This document shows, piece after piece, positions 7,698 to 15,934 of a DNA stretch of 24,117 nucleotides (within the stretch, counting starts at the first letter, position 1; every line of letters starts with the position of its first letter). A model generated the notes under the pieces. It searched no databases. It was not told where the DNA came from and saw nothing but the letters and a program-made list of their open reading frames with translations. The DNA is from SZUA-426 sp041666155 (GTDB taxonomy: Bacteria > Spirochaetota > Spirochaetia > Treponematales > Breznakiellaceae): contig JBAYHM010000027.1 of the NCBI GenBank assembly GCA_041666155.1, forward strand, positions 1 through 24,117, given 5' to 3'. The position numbers and the translations under genes are program-made.

Positions 7698-8210
7698 TTA
7701 TTGAGTATTCGCTTTAAGCAGCAAAACTTTGTCCTCGACATTCAAAACAGCTTCAAATTTATCGCCGACTTCCTGAAGCTTGAATTTAAATTCCTCGTAT
7801 TCTTTGTTGGAAACTACAATGTCGGTAATCAAAGCGAAGCTTTGTGAGCCCCCGATGCGAACGAATAAGCGTGCGGGACCGAAATACGCTCCGGCTTTTG
7901 CCTTTTTTTTCAATGCGACGTAGGTCGCCCCTTCAAAGTGAAATGCGGAAAGGGTTAAGCGGTTGCCTTTATACTCTTTTTCGTTGGAATCCGGCATAAG
8001 AAAATGGGTAACCATGACGGTAGCCGATAGCATGAGGATTGCGAGAAAAAGGAAGGCAAGTGATTTGGTCGCGGTTAATGTACCAAACAAAGTCGTTTTT
8101 TTCTTTGATTTTGGTTCGTTCATCATTTGAACAGACTGATCCGCGTGTTTTAATCTGTTTTCTCTTGAATACCGGAAAACTAGTTCTTCATCCTGTTTAG
8201 TCTCATTCAT
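7698..8210 (-). CDS. Single-pass membrane protein of unknown function
   Basis: The 170-residue protein has a lysine-rich cytoplasmic N-terminus (about 1-48, including KSKKKTT), one strong membrane helix (about 50-72, LAFLFLAILMLSATVMV) and an extracytoplasmic domain (73-170) that looks beta-rich with alternating hydrophobics. It ends AVLNVEDKVLLLKANTQ. The start ATG 8210 has AAGGA about 9 bases upstream, formed by the last codons of nnr, and there are only 2 bases between the nnr stop and this ATG. No family is recognised. Its position in the nnr-Nudix-ABC run suggests co-expression but does not indicate a role. Confidence 0.75.
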   Translation of the reverse strand: MNETKQDEELVFRYSRENRLKHADQSVQMMNEPKSKKKTTLFGTLTATKSLAFLFLAILMLSATVMVTHFLMPDSNEKEYKGNRLTLSAFHFEGATYVALKKKAKAGAYFGPARLFVRIGGSQSFALITDIVVSNKEYEEFKFKLQEVGDKFEAVLNVEDKVLLLKANTQ

Positions 8211-8212
8211 GC

Positions 8213-9784
8213 CTAGGTATCCTTAATCCATGCGTCGCAGGCAATTTTCCCCGCAAAAAAAGCAAATTCGGAAGGGTCGCAAAAACCTCGTTCAAGGTGA
8301 GCTTTTTTTCCGGCTTCGATCAATAAAGCGGCCGCGGCGACAGCGACGGGAAATGGATCGTAGGCGGTATTCGACTCCACCGCCATTTTATACGTACGTG
8401 CCGCGATGCCCGCCGTTAGTCCGGTAAGTACGTCTCCCGACCCTCCGACGGCTAAAATCGGCTCAACACCGTCTATATACGCTATTCGGCCGTCCGGCGC
8501 GGCGACGCGCATTACGTGGCCTTTAAATAGAATCACTACGTTTCTCTCGGCGGCGGTTTTCAAGAGTATGGGATCCGGATTGATATCGGTCTCATTTTTC
8601 GGACAGCCCGCAAAGATGGAAAATTCTCCAGGATGCGGCGTGATTATCACTTTCCCTGAAAAAAGTTTAGGCATGTCTCTTTCGGTGGAAGCCAACATGC
8701 GGATTGCGTCGGCATCAAGTACAAAGGAAGCATCCGTATCAAGGAGTCGACGCAGAGTTTTTCTCCGGTCGTCACTTACGCCCCAGCCGGGACCGATTAC
8801 ATACGTATCCGCGGGAGCGCTGTCCCCGTGATTCTGTTCTCCGTTTTTAACCATAGCACCCGATTCGCTCGCCGCCAAAATCGGCCAGGTATCCGCGTCG
8901 GCTATGACGCGGATCAAACCAGCACCTGCAGCCGCGGCTCCGCGGACCGCGAGCTTTGCCGCTCCGGTGGCTCCGACCGAACCCGCATGGATTTCTACGG
9001 TCCCGCGCCTGTGTTTGTACGCGTCTTGTGGTACCGGCGGGATTCGCAGAGCGGCTGATGGAAAATCAAAAATATTCGTATAAGAGCGCTCATTCAGCAA
9101 CGCGGAGGGAAAAATGCCGAACACGGGTATGATCCGGCCGGCGAGCGTGCGGGAAAATGGCCGATACAGACATTCTTTTATCGGTTCAACGGCCACCGTT
9201 ACGTTGGCGTGGAGGATCAGGCTGCGATCAAGCGCGTCGTCTGAAAGACCCGAAGGCATATCGATCGCGACAACCCTTCTCTCTCTGCCGTCGTGACGCA
9301 ACGCATTGACGAATGTGATCATCTCGGCAATAACTCCGCGCGGTGTTCCTTTGAGTCCTGTTCCGGTCAATCCATCGATAATGAGGGCGCTTTCAGTGAT
9401 TAAGCGCGCGGCTTCTCCCTTTACTCCGTCCCACACAAGAATGGATATTCCCTTTTCCGCCAAGGCGCGCAAGTGTTGACCGAAGGGCGACACGTTCATC
9501 TGCACGGAAACGAGCGTTTCCTTCTCTTTCTCCGAACGTAGTACAACAGTAAGTTCGTCAGGTTTCCAAAAATGGCCACGAAGGAGGCAATCCGCGGCGC
9601 ACATCGCGTCCGCGGCGTTGTTTCCCGCACCGGCTAAGAGGACGATCGGACTTTTTAGGAATGCGCGAAGCTTTTCGGCGATAAGACTTCCCGCTTTTTT
9701 TACCAGATCGACTTCCGAGATACCGTATTCCGCTGAAGTCGCGGCATCAATCGAGCGGGCGGCGGCGCAGGAAACGGCTATCAT
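8213..9784 (-). CDS. nnr: Bifunctional NAD(P)H-hydrate repair enzyme (epimerase + ADP-dependent dehydratase)
   Basis: Nnr repairs damaged, hydrated NADH and NADPH: the N-terminal YjeF domain epimerises R- to S-NAD(P)HX, and the C-terminal ribokinase-like domain dehydrates the S form using ADP. The 523-residue length is normal for the fusion. The C-terminal half is textbook: GSVGATGAAKLAVRGAAAAG (phosphate-binding glycine pattern), VIGPGWG, VLDADAIRML, TPHPGEFSIFAG and AVGGSGDVLTGLTAGIAAR. In the N-terminal half the usual NNGGDG loop reads NNAADA (55-60), keeping the Asp but losing the glycines, so epimerase efficiency may differ. The start overlaps the lipoprotein stop as ATGA (4 bases). Two bases separate its stop from the next gene. 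Confidence 0.93.
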   Translation of the reverse strand: MIAVSCAAARSIDAATSAEYGISEVDLVKKAGSLIAEKLRAFLKSPIVLLAGAGNNAADAMCAADCLLRGHFWKPDELTVVLRSEKEKETLVSVQMNVSPFGQHLRALAEKGISILVWDGVKGEAARLITESALIIDGLTGTGLKGTPRGVIAEMITFVNALRHDGRERRVVAIDMPSGLSDDALDRSLILHANVTVAVEPIKECLYRPFSRTLAGRIIPVFGIFPSALLNERSYTNIFDFPSAALRIPPVPQDAYKHRRGTVEIHAGSVGATGAAKLAVRGAAAAGAGLIRVIADADTWPILAASESGAMVKNGEQNHGDSAPADTYVIGPGWGVSDDRRKTLRRLLDTDASFVLDADAIRMLASTERDMPKLFSGKVIITPHPGEFSIFAGCPKNETDINPDPILLKTAAERNVVILFKGHVMRVAAPDGRIAYIDGVEPILAVGGSGDVLTGLTAGIAARTYKMAVESNTAYDPFPVAVAAAALLIEAGKKAHLERGFCDPSEFAFFAGKIACDAWIKDT

Positions 9785-10983
9785 GCTCGCGGTTCCCCGA
9801 CCATCCTATCGGTCCGCCACCACACAATATTTGCTTCATATTCCGTTGCGAGTAACGCGGACAGGATGCCGTCATCAGAAAGATAAAACGCGTTGAACAC
9901 CAGTTCTTCGTCATCCACCCGAATATAACCCCGTTTTTGTTCCGGAGACCCCGCGGATAATACAAGCAGCGCGTATCCGCCTGAGTCAGGGACGGAGAAG
10001 AAGAATTTTTCTCCACGAGCAGCCCCCAAGAAGGAATAGATATGCTCAGCCTGGATTTTTTTGTCGCCTTCCGTCTCCCGCTTCTCAAGGACGGGTACGT
10101 CCATAGAAGCGGTATATGCTCCCGTTTTTACGTCCATAGTCCAAAGCATCGATCCGTCATAGCCGATGCCGGAACGCATGTTGGTGGATTCGTCAACGGT
10201 ATCTTTGTAGTAGTCTATCTTTAGGTACAACTTTCTATCATCCACCGCGGGAATGATGCGTTCAAGGGACGGTTTTGATCGGCGTCCCGGCGGCAGAGGA
10301 AGATCATCCCGTTCAATGAGAACCAGGTACAGAAGATTTCCATCCTTATCAAACCAATATACATTCCAACCAGCTATATGTCGGCAGATGACCACGAGCT
10401 CGTCGTACTGCGATACGTGTATGCCGGTTATCATCGGGAACGGAGTGCCGCCGACTCCTTCCTGCCCGAGGTATTCGATAAATTTGCCGTCGTTATCAAA
10501 CTTCAGGACGACTTGATCCAACATAGTTCGTTTGTTTGCGTCATAGGTCCGACGTTCAGGGGACAAGCGATCCTCTACGTACATGTCCTTTCGGGAATTG
10601 ACGGCAATTTCTCCCGCTTCATTTAATGGATAAGGAACAGCGCGCCGGGTAACGACGTCGGATTCGGCGAAATCAGTTTTGAGGGTAAGCGGCGGCGGGT
10701 TGTTTTCCGGATCGTAAATCATTGAAAGAAGGTCGCCGTAGGAAGTATACCGTACTACTTTTGAACCGTTGCCGTCCGCTAAATATACGATTCCGTCCCG
10801 CATCGCTATGCGGGTTTTGCGCGGGCGGGAACGGCCTTCAAGCTTGAATAAATCGACCTGGTCTTCCATGCGGCCGATTGAAAGCCTGAAGAGGTTTTCT
10901 CTATCTACCGAGGGGATGTCCTTTTGGACGCACGAAGTAAGCGCTACCGCGACTAGTAGAGAACTAACAAACAATCGGAGCAT
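9781..10983 (-). CDS. Spirochaetal lipoprotein, beta-propeller-like (LIC_12708/NHL-type, tentative)
   Basis: With ATG at 10983 the 400-residue protein starts with a lipoprotein signal: MLRLF, a hydrophobic core, then the lipobox LTSC with Cys18. The mature part has repeated propeller-like strands, such as RKTRIAMRDGIVYLADG, VVLKFDNDGKFIEYLGQEG, YDELVVICR and WNVYWFDKDGNLLYL. This is consistent with a six-bladed NHL-like propeller exposed in the periplasm or at the outer membrane. The family name is from memory and tentative. The open frame continues upstream to 11211, but that part lies antisense inside secA and lacks a signal peptide. There is no ribosome site before 10983; the promoter at 10990-11018 places the transcript start at about the ATG. 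It heads an eight-gene run, with an ATGA overlap to nnr. Confidence 0.82.
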   Translation of the reverse strand: MLRLFVSSLLVAVALTSCVQKDIPSVDRENLFRLSIGRMEDQVDLFKLEGRSRPRKTRIAMRDGIVYLADGNGSKVVRYTSYGDLLSMIYDPENNPPPLTLKTDFAESDVVTRRAVPYPLNEAGEIAVNSRKDMYVEDRLSPERRTYDANKRTMLDQVVLKFDNDGKFIEYLGQEGVGGTPFPMITGIHVSQYDELVVICRHIAGWNVYWFDKDGNLLYLVLIERDDLPLPPGRRSKPSLERIIPAVDDRKLYLKIDYYKDTVDESTNMRSGIGYDGSMLWTMDVKTGAYTASMDVPVLEKRETEGDKKIQAEHIYSFLGAARGEKFFFSVPDSGGYALLVLSAGSPEQKRGYIRVDDEELVFNAFYLSDDGILSALLATEYEANIVWWRTDRMVGEPRA

Positions 10984-10989
10984 AGGCGA

Positions 10990-11018
10990 ACGATAGACGC
11001 GTCGCGGTGTCTTGTCAA
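10990..11018 (-). promoter_or_regulatory. Putative promoter of the lipoprotein-nnr operon, leaderless geometry
   Basis: TTGACA (11018-11013, perfect) and TATCGT (10995-10990, 4/6 match) are spaced by 17 bases. Only 6 bases separate the -10 from ATG 10983, so initiation would fall at or within a base or two of the start codon. The -35 overlaps the -35 of the oppositely oriented secA promoter. Confidence 0.5.
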
Positions 11019-11040
11019 CGGCGGCTGATAGCGGTACATT
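11012..11040 (+). promoter_or_regulatory. Putative promoter of secA, leaderless geometry
   Basis: TTGTCA (11012-11017, 5/6) and TACATT (11035-11040, 4/6) are spaced by 17 bases. Seven bases separate the -10 from ATG 11048, so the transcript would begin at about the start codon. No Shine-Dalgarno site is present before secA. Confidence 0.45.
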
Positions 11041-11047
11041 ATTCCTC

Positions 11048-13846
11048 ATGCTGGAAAAGATCATCCGGGCCGTTTTCGGGTCCCAACACGAACGGGACCT
11101 TAAGGCCCTTCTGCCCCTACTGCACTCAGTCAACGAAAAGGAAGCATGGGCTTCCGCACTGCCGGAAGAGGAATTTCCTCGCCATACCAAACTGTTCAGA
11201 GATAGGCTCAAGAACGGCGAAACTACCGACGACCTTCTGCCGGAAGCGTTCGCACTGGCCCGCGAAGCCGCGCGCCGAAAACTCGGGGAACGCCCTTACG
11301 ACGTCCAGATCCTGGGATCCATTGTCTTGCACAAAGGCAGGATCGTTGAAATGAAAACTGGTGAAGGCAAAACGCTCATGAGCGTAGCCGCCGCCTATTT
11401 GAACGCGCTCCCCGGTTTGGGCGTCCATGTAGTCACGGTCAACGACTATCTGGCTTCCCGTGACGCCGAATGGATGCGTCCGGTTTTCTCGTATTTGGGC
11501 ATTACGGTCGGTACTATCCTGTCGGATATGGATAATGATCGCCGACGCGACTCGTACGCGTGCGACGTCACCTACGGTACGAACAACGAGTTCGGCTTCG
11601 ATTACCTGCGTGACAATATGCACTGGGATATGGAAGGCCGCGTCCAAAGAAAACACAACTTTTGTATCGTTGACGAGATCGACTCCATCCTGATAGATGA
11701 GGCGCGGACGCCGCTCATCATATCCGGTGCCGCCGAAGACGATACCTTCAAATTTGCCGAGGTTGAAAAGCTGCTCGGTGATCTGGTTGAGGTTACCAAA
11801 AAACCGGACGGTGAGTATCCTAACGAAGCCGAGGGTGAAGAAATCGTCGGCGACTACAAGCTCAACGAAAAAAACAAGAACATTTCCTTCACCAATGATG
11901 GTATGGCTAAAATTGAAGCGTGTCTTCAAAAACGCGGACTCATAAAAGGCATCATCTTTGACGAAGAAAACTTTGAGTACATCCATTATTTCACGCAGGC
12001 GTTGCGTGCCCATATGCTCTTCCATATCGATGTGGACTATGTCGTGCAGGATAACGAGGTGCAGATCGTAGACGAATTCACCGGCCGTATTTTGCACGGA
12101 CGACGCTATTCGGACGGCTTGCACCAGGCTATAGAGGCGAAAGAACGCATCAAGATCGCGCAGCGCAACCGCACTCTCGCGACTATTACCTTTCAAAACT
12201 TCTTTAGGTTGTATACAAAAATATCCGGAATGACTGGTACGGCGGATACCGAAGCCGTAGAGTTCGGTAAAATATACAAGTTGGATGTTGTTGTTATCCC
12301 AACCAACCTTCCCGTCGCCCGTCAGGATGAGGACGACGTTGTGTATCTCAATGAAGACGATAAATGGGAAGCGCTGTGCACCGAGATAGCAGAAGCTCAT
12401 AATCGGGGGCAGCCGATTCTGGTCGGAACGGTATCAATAGAAAAGTCTGAAAAAGTTTCTTCCTTGCTTTTACGCAAAGGCGTTCGACACGAGGTCTTGA
12501 ACGCGAAGAACCACGCGCGGGAAGCGCTCATCATCGCCGAAGCGGGAGCCAAGGGCTCAGTTACCATCGCGACCAACATGGCAGGTCGTGGAACGGATAT
12601 CAAACTTGGCGGCAATCCGGAATACCGCGCGCGCCGACGCGCGGGTACGGAAGCCACCCAAGAACAATACGAAGCAGCGTATAAGATTGAATATGATAAA
12701 TGGAAGAACGAATATTCTGAAGTCAAGAACGCCGGAGGTTTGTACGTAGTCGGTACGGAACGTCACGAAAGCCGCCGTATCGATAATCAGCTGCGTGGAC
12801 GTTCGGGCCGACAAGGTGATCCGGGAAGGTCGAAATTTTTCATTTCCATGGACGATGAGCTCATGCGCCTTTTCGGCGGTTCCAACATCAAAAAACTCAT
12901 GTCCAAGATAGGTATGGAACCCGGCGAGCCGATTTATCATCCGTGGCTGAATAAAAGCATAGAGCGGGCCCAAAAAAAAGTAGAAGAACGGAACTTTGAG
13001 ATCCGCAAGCACCTGCTCGAATACGATGACGTGCTTAACCAGCAGCGTAAATTCATCTACGAACAGCGTGATGAAATCCTTTCGGATAGCGGGCTGCGGA
13101 ACCGAGTGACTTCATCCGCGCGTGAAATGGTCGAAACGGCGATAGAGGTCTACAAGAACGATTCCAGAAAGGACCAACCCCTTGCTTTCTATGACCTGCA
13201 GACCTTCCTTAAAGAAAAATTCGCTTACGTTCTCAATATTGAAGCATCTTCTCCCGAGGCTCAAAGAAATGAGGAGCTCAGTGCTTCAATCATTGCGGCC
13301 ATGGAAAAAGAGCTTGCGGAAAAAGAAGAACTCGTCGGCGCGGAGAATCTAAATTCGTTTGCCCGTATGCAGTACCTCCAGTTCATCGACCGGAAATGGC
13401 TTGATCACCTTGAGAATATGGAAGCCCTTCGCGAAGCGGTGTATCTGCGCAGTTACGGCCAAAAAAACCCTTTGACGGAATATAAGATTGAAGGGTTCCA
13501 AATTTTTGACACAATGATTGAAGAAATCAGACAGGAAATTGCTTCCCGGGTGTACTTGGTGCGCGTTCGCGCTCCCGAAGAGCGTGATGAGCGTATAGCT
13601 CGTCCGGCGGTCACCGTCCATGCCACTAGTCACGCGGGTGTCGGCGCTTTCGGCGGAGCCGGAGTTGAACAAAGCCCTTCACGCGCCGCGCCCCGATCTT
13701 CCGGATTCGGCGGAGGGCGGCCGGGACCGGCAGCGCAAAGTGAGCCTGAATCGGCAACGGTCATCAGAAACCACCCGAAAGTTGGTCGAAACGATCCGTG
13801 TCCGTGCGGCAGCGGCAAAAAGTATAAACAATGCCACGGTAGATAA
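11048..13846 (+). CDS. secA: Preprotein translocase motor ATPase SecA
   Basis: SecA drives post-translational export of unfolded proteins through SecYEG at the inner membrane. The 932-residue protein is full length. It shows Walker A MKTGEGKT (102-109), the NDYLASRDAEWM segment, DEAD-type VDEIDSILIDEARTPL, the preprotein cross-linking region, TNMAGRGTDIKLGG and RRIDNQLRGRSGRQGDPG of the second ATPase domain, the helical scaffold and wing regions, a Gly/Pro/Ala-rich linker (near 865-910) and a C-terminal zinc motif CPCGSGKKYKQCHG that in other SecA proteins binds SecB or ribosomes. ATG 11048 gives the family-like start MLEKIIRAVFG; an in-frame TTG at 11012 would add 12 residues but coincides with the -35 box. 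It is divergent from the lipoprotein operon and convergent with the SPOR gene. Confidence 0.97.
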   Translation: MLEKIIRAVFGSQHERDLKALLPLLHSVNEKEAWASALPEEEFPRHTKLFRDRLKNGETTDDLLPEAFALAREAARRKLGERPYDVQILGSIVLHKGRIVEMKTGEGKTLMSVAAAYLNALPGLGVHVVTVNDYLASRDAEWMRPVFSYLGITVGTILSDMDNDRRRDSYACDVTYGTNNEFGFDYLRDNMHWDMEGRVQRKHNFCIVDEIDSILIDEARTPLIISGAAEDDTFKFAEVEKLLGDLVEVTKKPDGEYPNEAEGEEIVGDYKLNEKNKNISFTNDGMAKIEACLQKRGLIKGIIFDEENFEYIHYFTQALRAHMLFHIDVDYVVQDNEVQIVDEFTGRILHGRRYSDGLHQAIEAKERIKIAQRNRTLATITFQNFFRLYTKISGMTGTADTEAVEFGKIYKLDVVVIPTNLPVARQDEDDVVYLNEDDKWEALCTEIAEAHNRGQPILVGTVSIEKSEKVSSLLLRKGVRHEVLNAKNHAREALIIAEAGAKGSVTIATNMAGRGTDIKLGGNPEYRARRRAGTEATQEQYEAAYKIEYDKWKNEYSEVKNAGGLYVVGTERHESRRIDNQLRGRSGRQGDPGRSKFFISMDDELMRLFGGSNIKKLMSKIGMEPGEPIYHPWLNKSIERAQKKVEERNFEIRKHLLEYDDVLNQQRKFIYEQRDEILSDSGLRNRVTSSAREMVETAIEVYKNDSRKDQPLAFYDLQTFLKEKFAYVLNIEASSPEAQRNEELSASIIAAMEKELAEKEELVGAENLNSFARMQYLQFIDRKWLDHLENMEALREAVYLRSYGQKNPLTEYKIEGFQIFDTMIEEIRQEIASRVYLVRVRAPEERDERIARPAVTVHATSHAGVGAFGGAGVEQSPSRAAPRSSGFGGGRPGPAAQSEPESATVIRNHPKVGRNDPCPCGSGKKYKQCHGR

Positions 13847-13849
13847 ACC

Positions 13850-13872
13850 GGGAAAATCAGATCCCTTTTTTT
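13850..13872 (+). terminator. Weak terminator-like hairpin after secA
   Basis: GGGA (13850-13853) can pair with TCCC (13862-13865), followed by seven T (13866-13872). The stem is only 4 bp, so this is a weak candidate. It overlaps the 3' end of the convergent SPOR gene. Confidence 0.3.
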
Positions 13873-15344
13873 ACGAAGGCATCCGGATAACCGGTTCTTT
13901 TGAAACGAACCAGCAGAGCGCCGCTTTCTCCTTGATTGACGGGTCCGACGATTACGCGATACACGTTTTTCCCTGCTTTTCCAGCTGCTGTCTGTACAAC
14001 GGCTGGAAACTTTTTCCCGATGCGTGCTAAGGCTTCTTTTACGGTGTCGGTTTCGGTAAAAGCCCCAAGTTGCACGTAATATTTTCCTTTATCCAAACCT
14101 TTTATATTCGGTGCCGAGAAATATTCGGTTGAAAGGGCTTCTTTAGCTGAAATCTCCTGAGTCGGTGTAGAAACTGGTTTTTTCGGCGTTTCTATGGTTT
14201 TCGGCGCCGGTAAGGGGTCAAGGAATAATTCGGCGGCTAATTCCGGCTTTTTTTCTTCCATGGCTGGTGTGACGGCGGCTTCCGCAATAGGCGCGACGAA
14301 GGGTGCGTTTGTCAAATCGGTTTCAGCGGCTTTAGGCGGCCGTTCTTCGGCAGCTAGTAGATCTAACACAACTTCGCCAGTTGAAACGGGAACATCATCA
14401 GCTTTTGCCGTTTCAATATTTTCTTTGACGGTTTCGGGTATGACGACAGGTTCAGGTTCTTGAATTATTTCATCGGCTTTCGCTTCAAGCGGCACCTTGG
14501 GGACGGTGGTAGGCTCAACCGCGACTATCGTTTCCGGAGTAGGAGCCGGCTCAACGATAACCGGTGCGTTAGCGGTTTCAGGAACCGAAGGAGGCAAGGT
14601 TGTTTCGGGAATCGCTTCGACGGTACTTTTCGGTTCAACTAGATCTACCGTTGGTTCCGTTGATTCGGGGAGGTCGGCCAAAACGGTTGACTCGGGTTTT
14701 TGATTTTCTTCTTTTTGGACCGGTGCGGGTGCCTGGTAGTTTTCCGGAACGTCGATACTGCGTTCAACGGGTTGTTTGACTTCTTGGGTTGAAGGCATAG
14801 GCGTGGTCGAAGGAGCGGTAGTCGCCGCGGCTACGGGTACGGCGACGGGCTCGGGCGCCACCGTTTGGGCTATCACCGGTGCGACGATTGCCGGTTTTGC
14901 TTCGGGAGTCGCATCAGGAGTCGCGGTAGGCGCGGATGCGTTTTCGCTTTCGCCGGCAGCGGCTTTTGGGTTTCTATCGGGATCGGCGCTTTCGGTAAGT
15001 CCATCGGTAAAACGCGAAAAGGCGATCGGATCAGCAGGCATGGTTACGCGGATACGCCCAACCGTCCGCCGATTAAGACCGATGGCCGCGGCCGCATCCG
15101 AAGAGAGGGACGCGAGCAAACCGGGGGAATCGAGTCCTCCAGCGACGATTGCTCGAATCGTCTTATCGGTCTCAAGATTTTTTATGTCGACGATAGTGTT
15201 TTTAGGAAATGAATTAGTCGCGACATAATAACCCGAATCAGGAAGTTCGCCGGAAGAGGCGACAACCGCGCTACCCTCCCATATGGAGGCTCCGGTAAGC
15301 AACAGTATCGCAGCGCACGCAAAGGCGAAAGTCGTCTTTTTCAT
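13857..15344 (-). CDS. Envelope protein with RlpA/DPBB-like N-domain, long Pro/Thr/Glu linker and C-terminal SPOR domain
   Basis: The 495-residue protein starts with a signal peptide or anchor (KKTTFAFACAAILLLTGAS). Residues about 36-100 (YYVATNSFPKNTIVDIKNLE ... AAAAIGL ... GRIRV) follow the pattern of a double-psi beta-barrel as in RlpA. A very long low-complexity linker (about 110-405) is rich in Pro, Thr, Glu, Val and Ala. The last 80 residues form a SPOR domain (KYYVQLGAFTETDTVKEALARI ... VYRVIVGPV ... AFVKKG). SPOR domains bind denuded peptidoglycan at division sites, so a periplasmic cell-wall or septum role is likely. Translation is coupled to the upstream gene (2 bases between TAA and ATG, with an AGG-rich ribosome site in the upstream codons). 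Confidence 0.85.
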   Translation of the reverse strand: MKKTTFAFACAAILLLTGASIWEGSAVVASSGELPDSGYYVATNSFPKNTIVDIKNLETDKTIRAIVAGGLDSPGLLASLSSDAAAAIGLNRRTVGRIRVTMPADPIAFSRFTDGLTESADPDRNPKAAAGESENASAPTATPDATPEAKPAIVAPVIAQTVAPEPVAVPVAAATTAPSTTPMPSTQEVKQPVERSIDVPENYQAPAPVQKEENQKPESTVLADLPESTEPTVDLVEPKSTVEAIPETTLPPSVPETANAPVIVEPAPTPETIVAVEPTTVPKVPLEAKADEIIQEPEPVVIPETVKENIETAKADDVPVSTGEVVLDLLAAEERPPKAAETDLTNAPFVAPIAEAAVTPAMEEKKPELAAELFLDPLPAPKTIETPKKPVSTPTQEISAKEALSTEYFSAPNIKGLDKGKYYVQLGAFTETDTVKEALARIGKKFPAVVQTAAGKAGKNVYRVIVGPVNQGESGALLVRFKRTGYPDAFVKKGI

Positions 15345-15346
15345 GA

Positions 15347-15841
15347 TTACCTACCCTTCTTCATTTGGACGATGAGCGTTCGCGCAATCTCTTGCGCGTT
15401 CTGTGCGTCTTCGGCACCGCTTTTTGTCGCATTTGGTTTTTTTTCCGCTTGAAATAAGGATTCACCGCGTTCATTGCATAAACGGTAAGAAACCGCGCGT
15501 GGCGCAATTCGCACCTTTCCGATGGCTTCCGCTGAGGGACCATAATCAAGGGAAATATAGACAACGAAATCGGCTCCGCCTTCCCGAGCTTCTACAAGCC
15601 CTACACTACTGGAAGGAAGCCCGGGCGCGTTCAGCCGCTTGGTATCCGCGTTTGAAACGATATGGCCGGCGTTGAAGAATGCGTCCATTACCCCGCTTTC
15701 CCATGCGGAAGTTGCCTCAATTTTCGGCGCGTCCTCTTGTACTCCTGTTTCGAACATGAGTACGGAAACCGTGGCCGCACCGACTAATGCGCCGAGTGAA
15801 ACAAAAAAAGCGAGTAGCGTTGCGCGCCCGATAAACGTCAT
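15347..15841 (-). CDS. Signal-anchored protein of unknown function
   Basis: The 164-residue protein starts at ATG 15841, fixed by a strong GAGGAGG ribosome site about 5 bases upstream. An earlier in-frame ATG at 15886 would add 15 residues without such a site. The N-terminus (MTFIGRATLLAFFVSLGALV...SVLMF, about 6-30) is a signal anchor or uncleaved signal. The rest is a soluble extracytoplasmic domain, with a central VVYISLDYGPSAEAIGKVRIAPRAVSYRL-type beta-rich segment (about 92-121) and a basic C-terminus. No family is recognised. The 2-base spacing to the SPOR gene implies a two-gene operon and a shared envelope role, perhaps at the septum. Confidence 0.75.
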   Translation of the reverse strand: MTFIGRATLLAFFVSLGALVGAATVSVLMFETGVQEDAPKIEATSAWESGVMDAFFNAGHIVSNADTKRLNAPGLPSSSVGLVEAREGGADFVVYISLDYGPSAEAIGKVRIAPRAVSYRLCNERGESLFQAEKKPNATKSGAEDAQNAQEIARTLIVQMKKGR

Positions 15842-15848
15842 TAGGGCC

Positions 15849-15870
15849 TCCTCTTTAACTATCGGAAAAA
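15849..15870 (+). promoter_or_regulatory. boxA-like element, copy 1 (upstream of loaP)
   Basis: TCCTCTTTAACT (15849-15860) matches the E. coli rrn boxA TGCTCTTTAACA at 10 of 12 bases. The 20 bases at 15851-15870 recur at 23674-23693 with one mismatch. On the minus strand it overlaps the ribosome site of the 164-residue gene, so the similarity could partly reflect that site. Confidence 0.4.
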
Positions 15871-15894
15871 AGGGCGAACGTCTCAACCTTTCAA

Positions 15895-15923
15895 TTGTAT
15901 GCTTCGGTTATTCGTGATATCTT
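15895..15923 (+). promoter_or_regulatory. Putative promoter of the loaP operon
   Basis: TTGTAT (15895-15900, 4/6) and TATCTT (15918-15923, 4/6) are 17 bases apart. The expected start near 15930 would leave about 5 bases before ATG 15935. The match is modest. Confidence 0.3.
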
Positions 15924-15934
15924 TCGGTTCTATT

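Noticed and set aside
10984..11211. Upstream extension of the lipoprotein frame to 11211
   Set aside because: It would overlap secA, removes the N-terminal signal peptide from the start, and the promoter lies inside it.
11126..12400. A 424-codon open frame on the minus strand within secA
   Set aside because: It is fully antisense to secA, has no ribosome site or family-like sequence, and its length is explained by secA codon usage.
14194..15228. Several plus-strand open frames opposite the SPOR protein linker
   Set aside because: They are Gly/Ala/Ser/Val-rich mirror images of the Pro/Thr/Glu/Ala linker codons and lack ribosome sites.
15858..15886. Minus-strand promoter TTGAGA-17-GATAGT before the 164-residue gene
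   Set aside because: Its start point would fall within the GAGGAGG ribosome site of that gene, so the geometry does not work.
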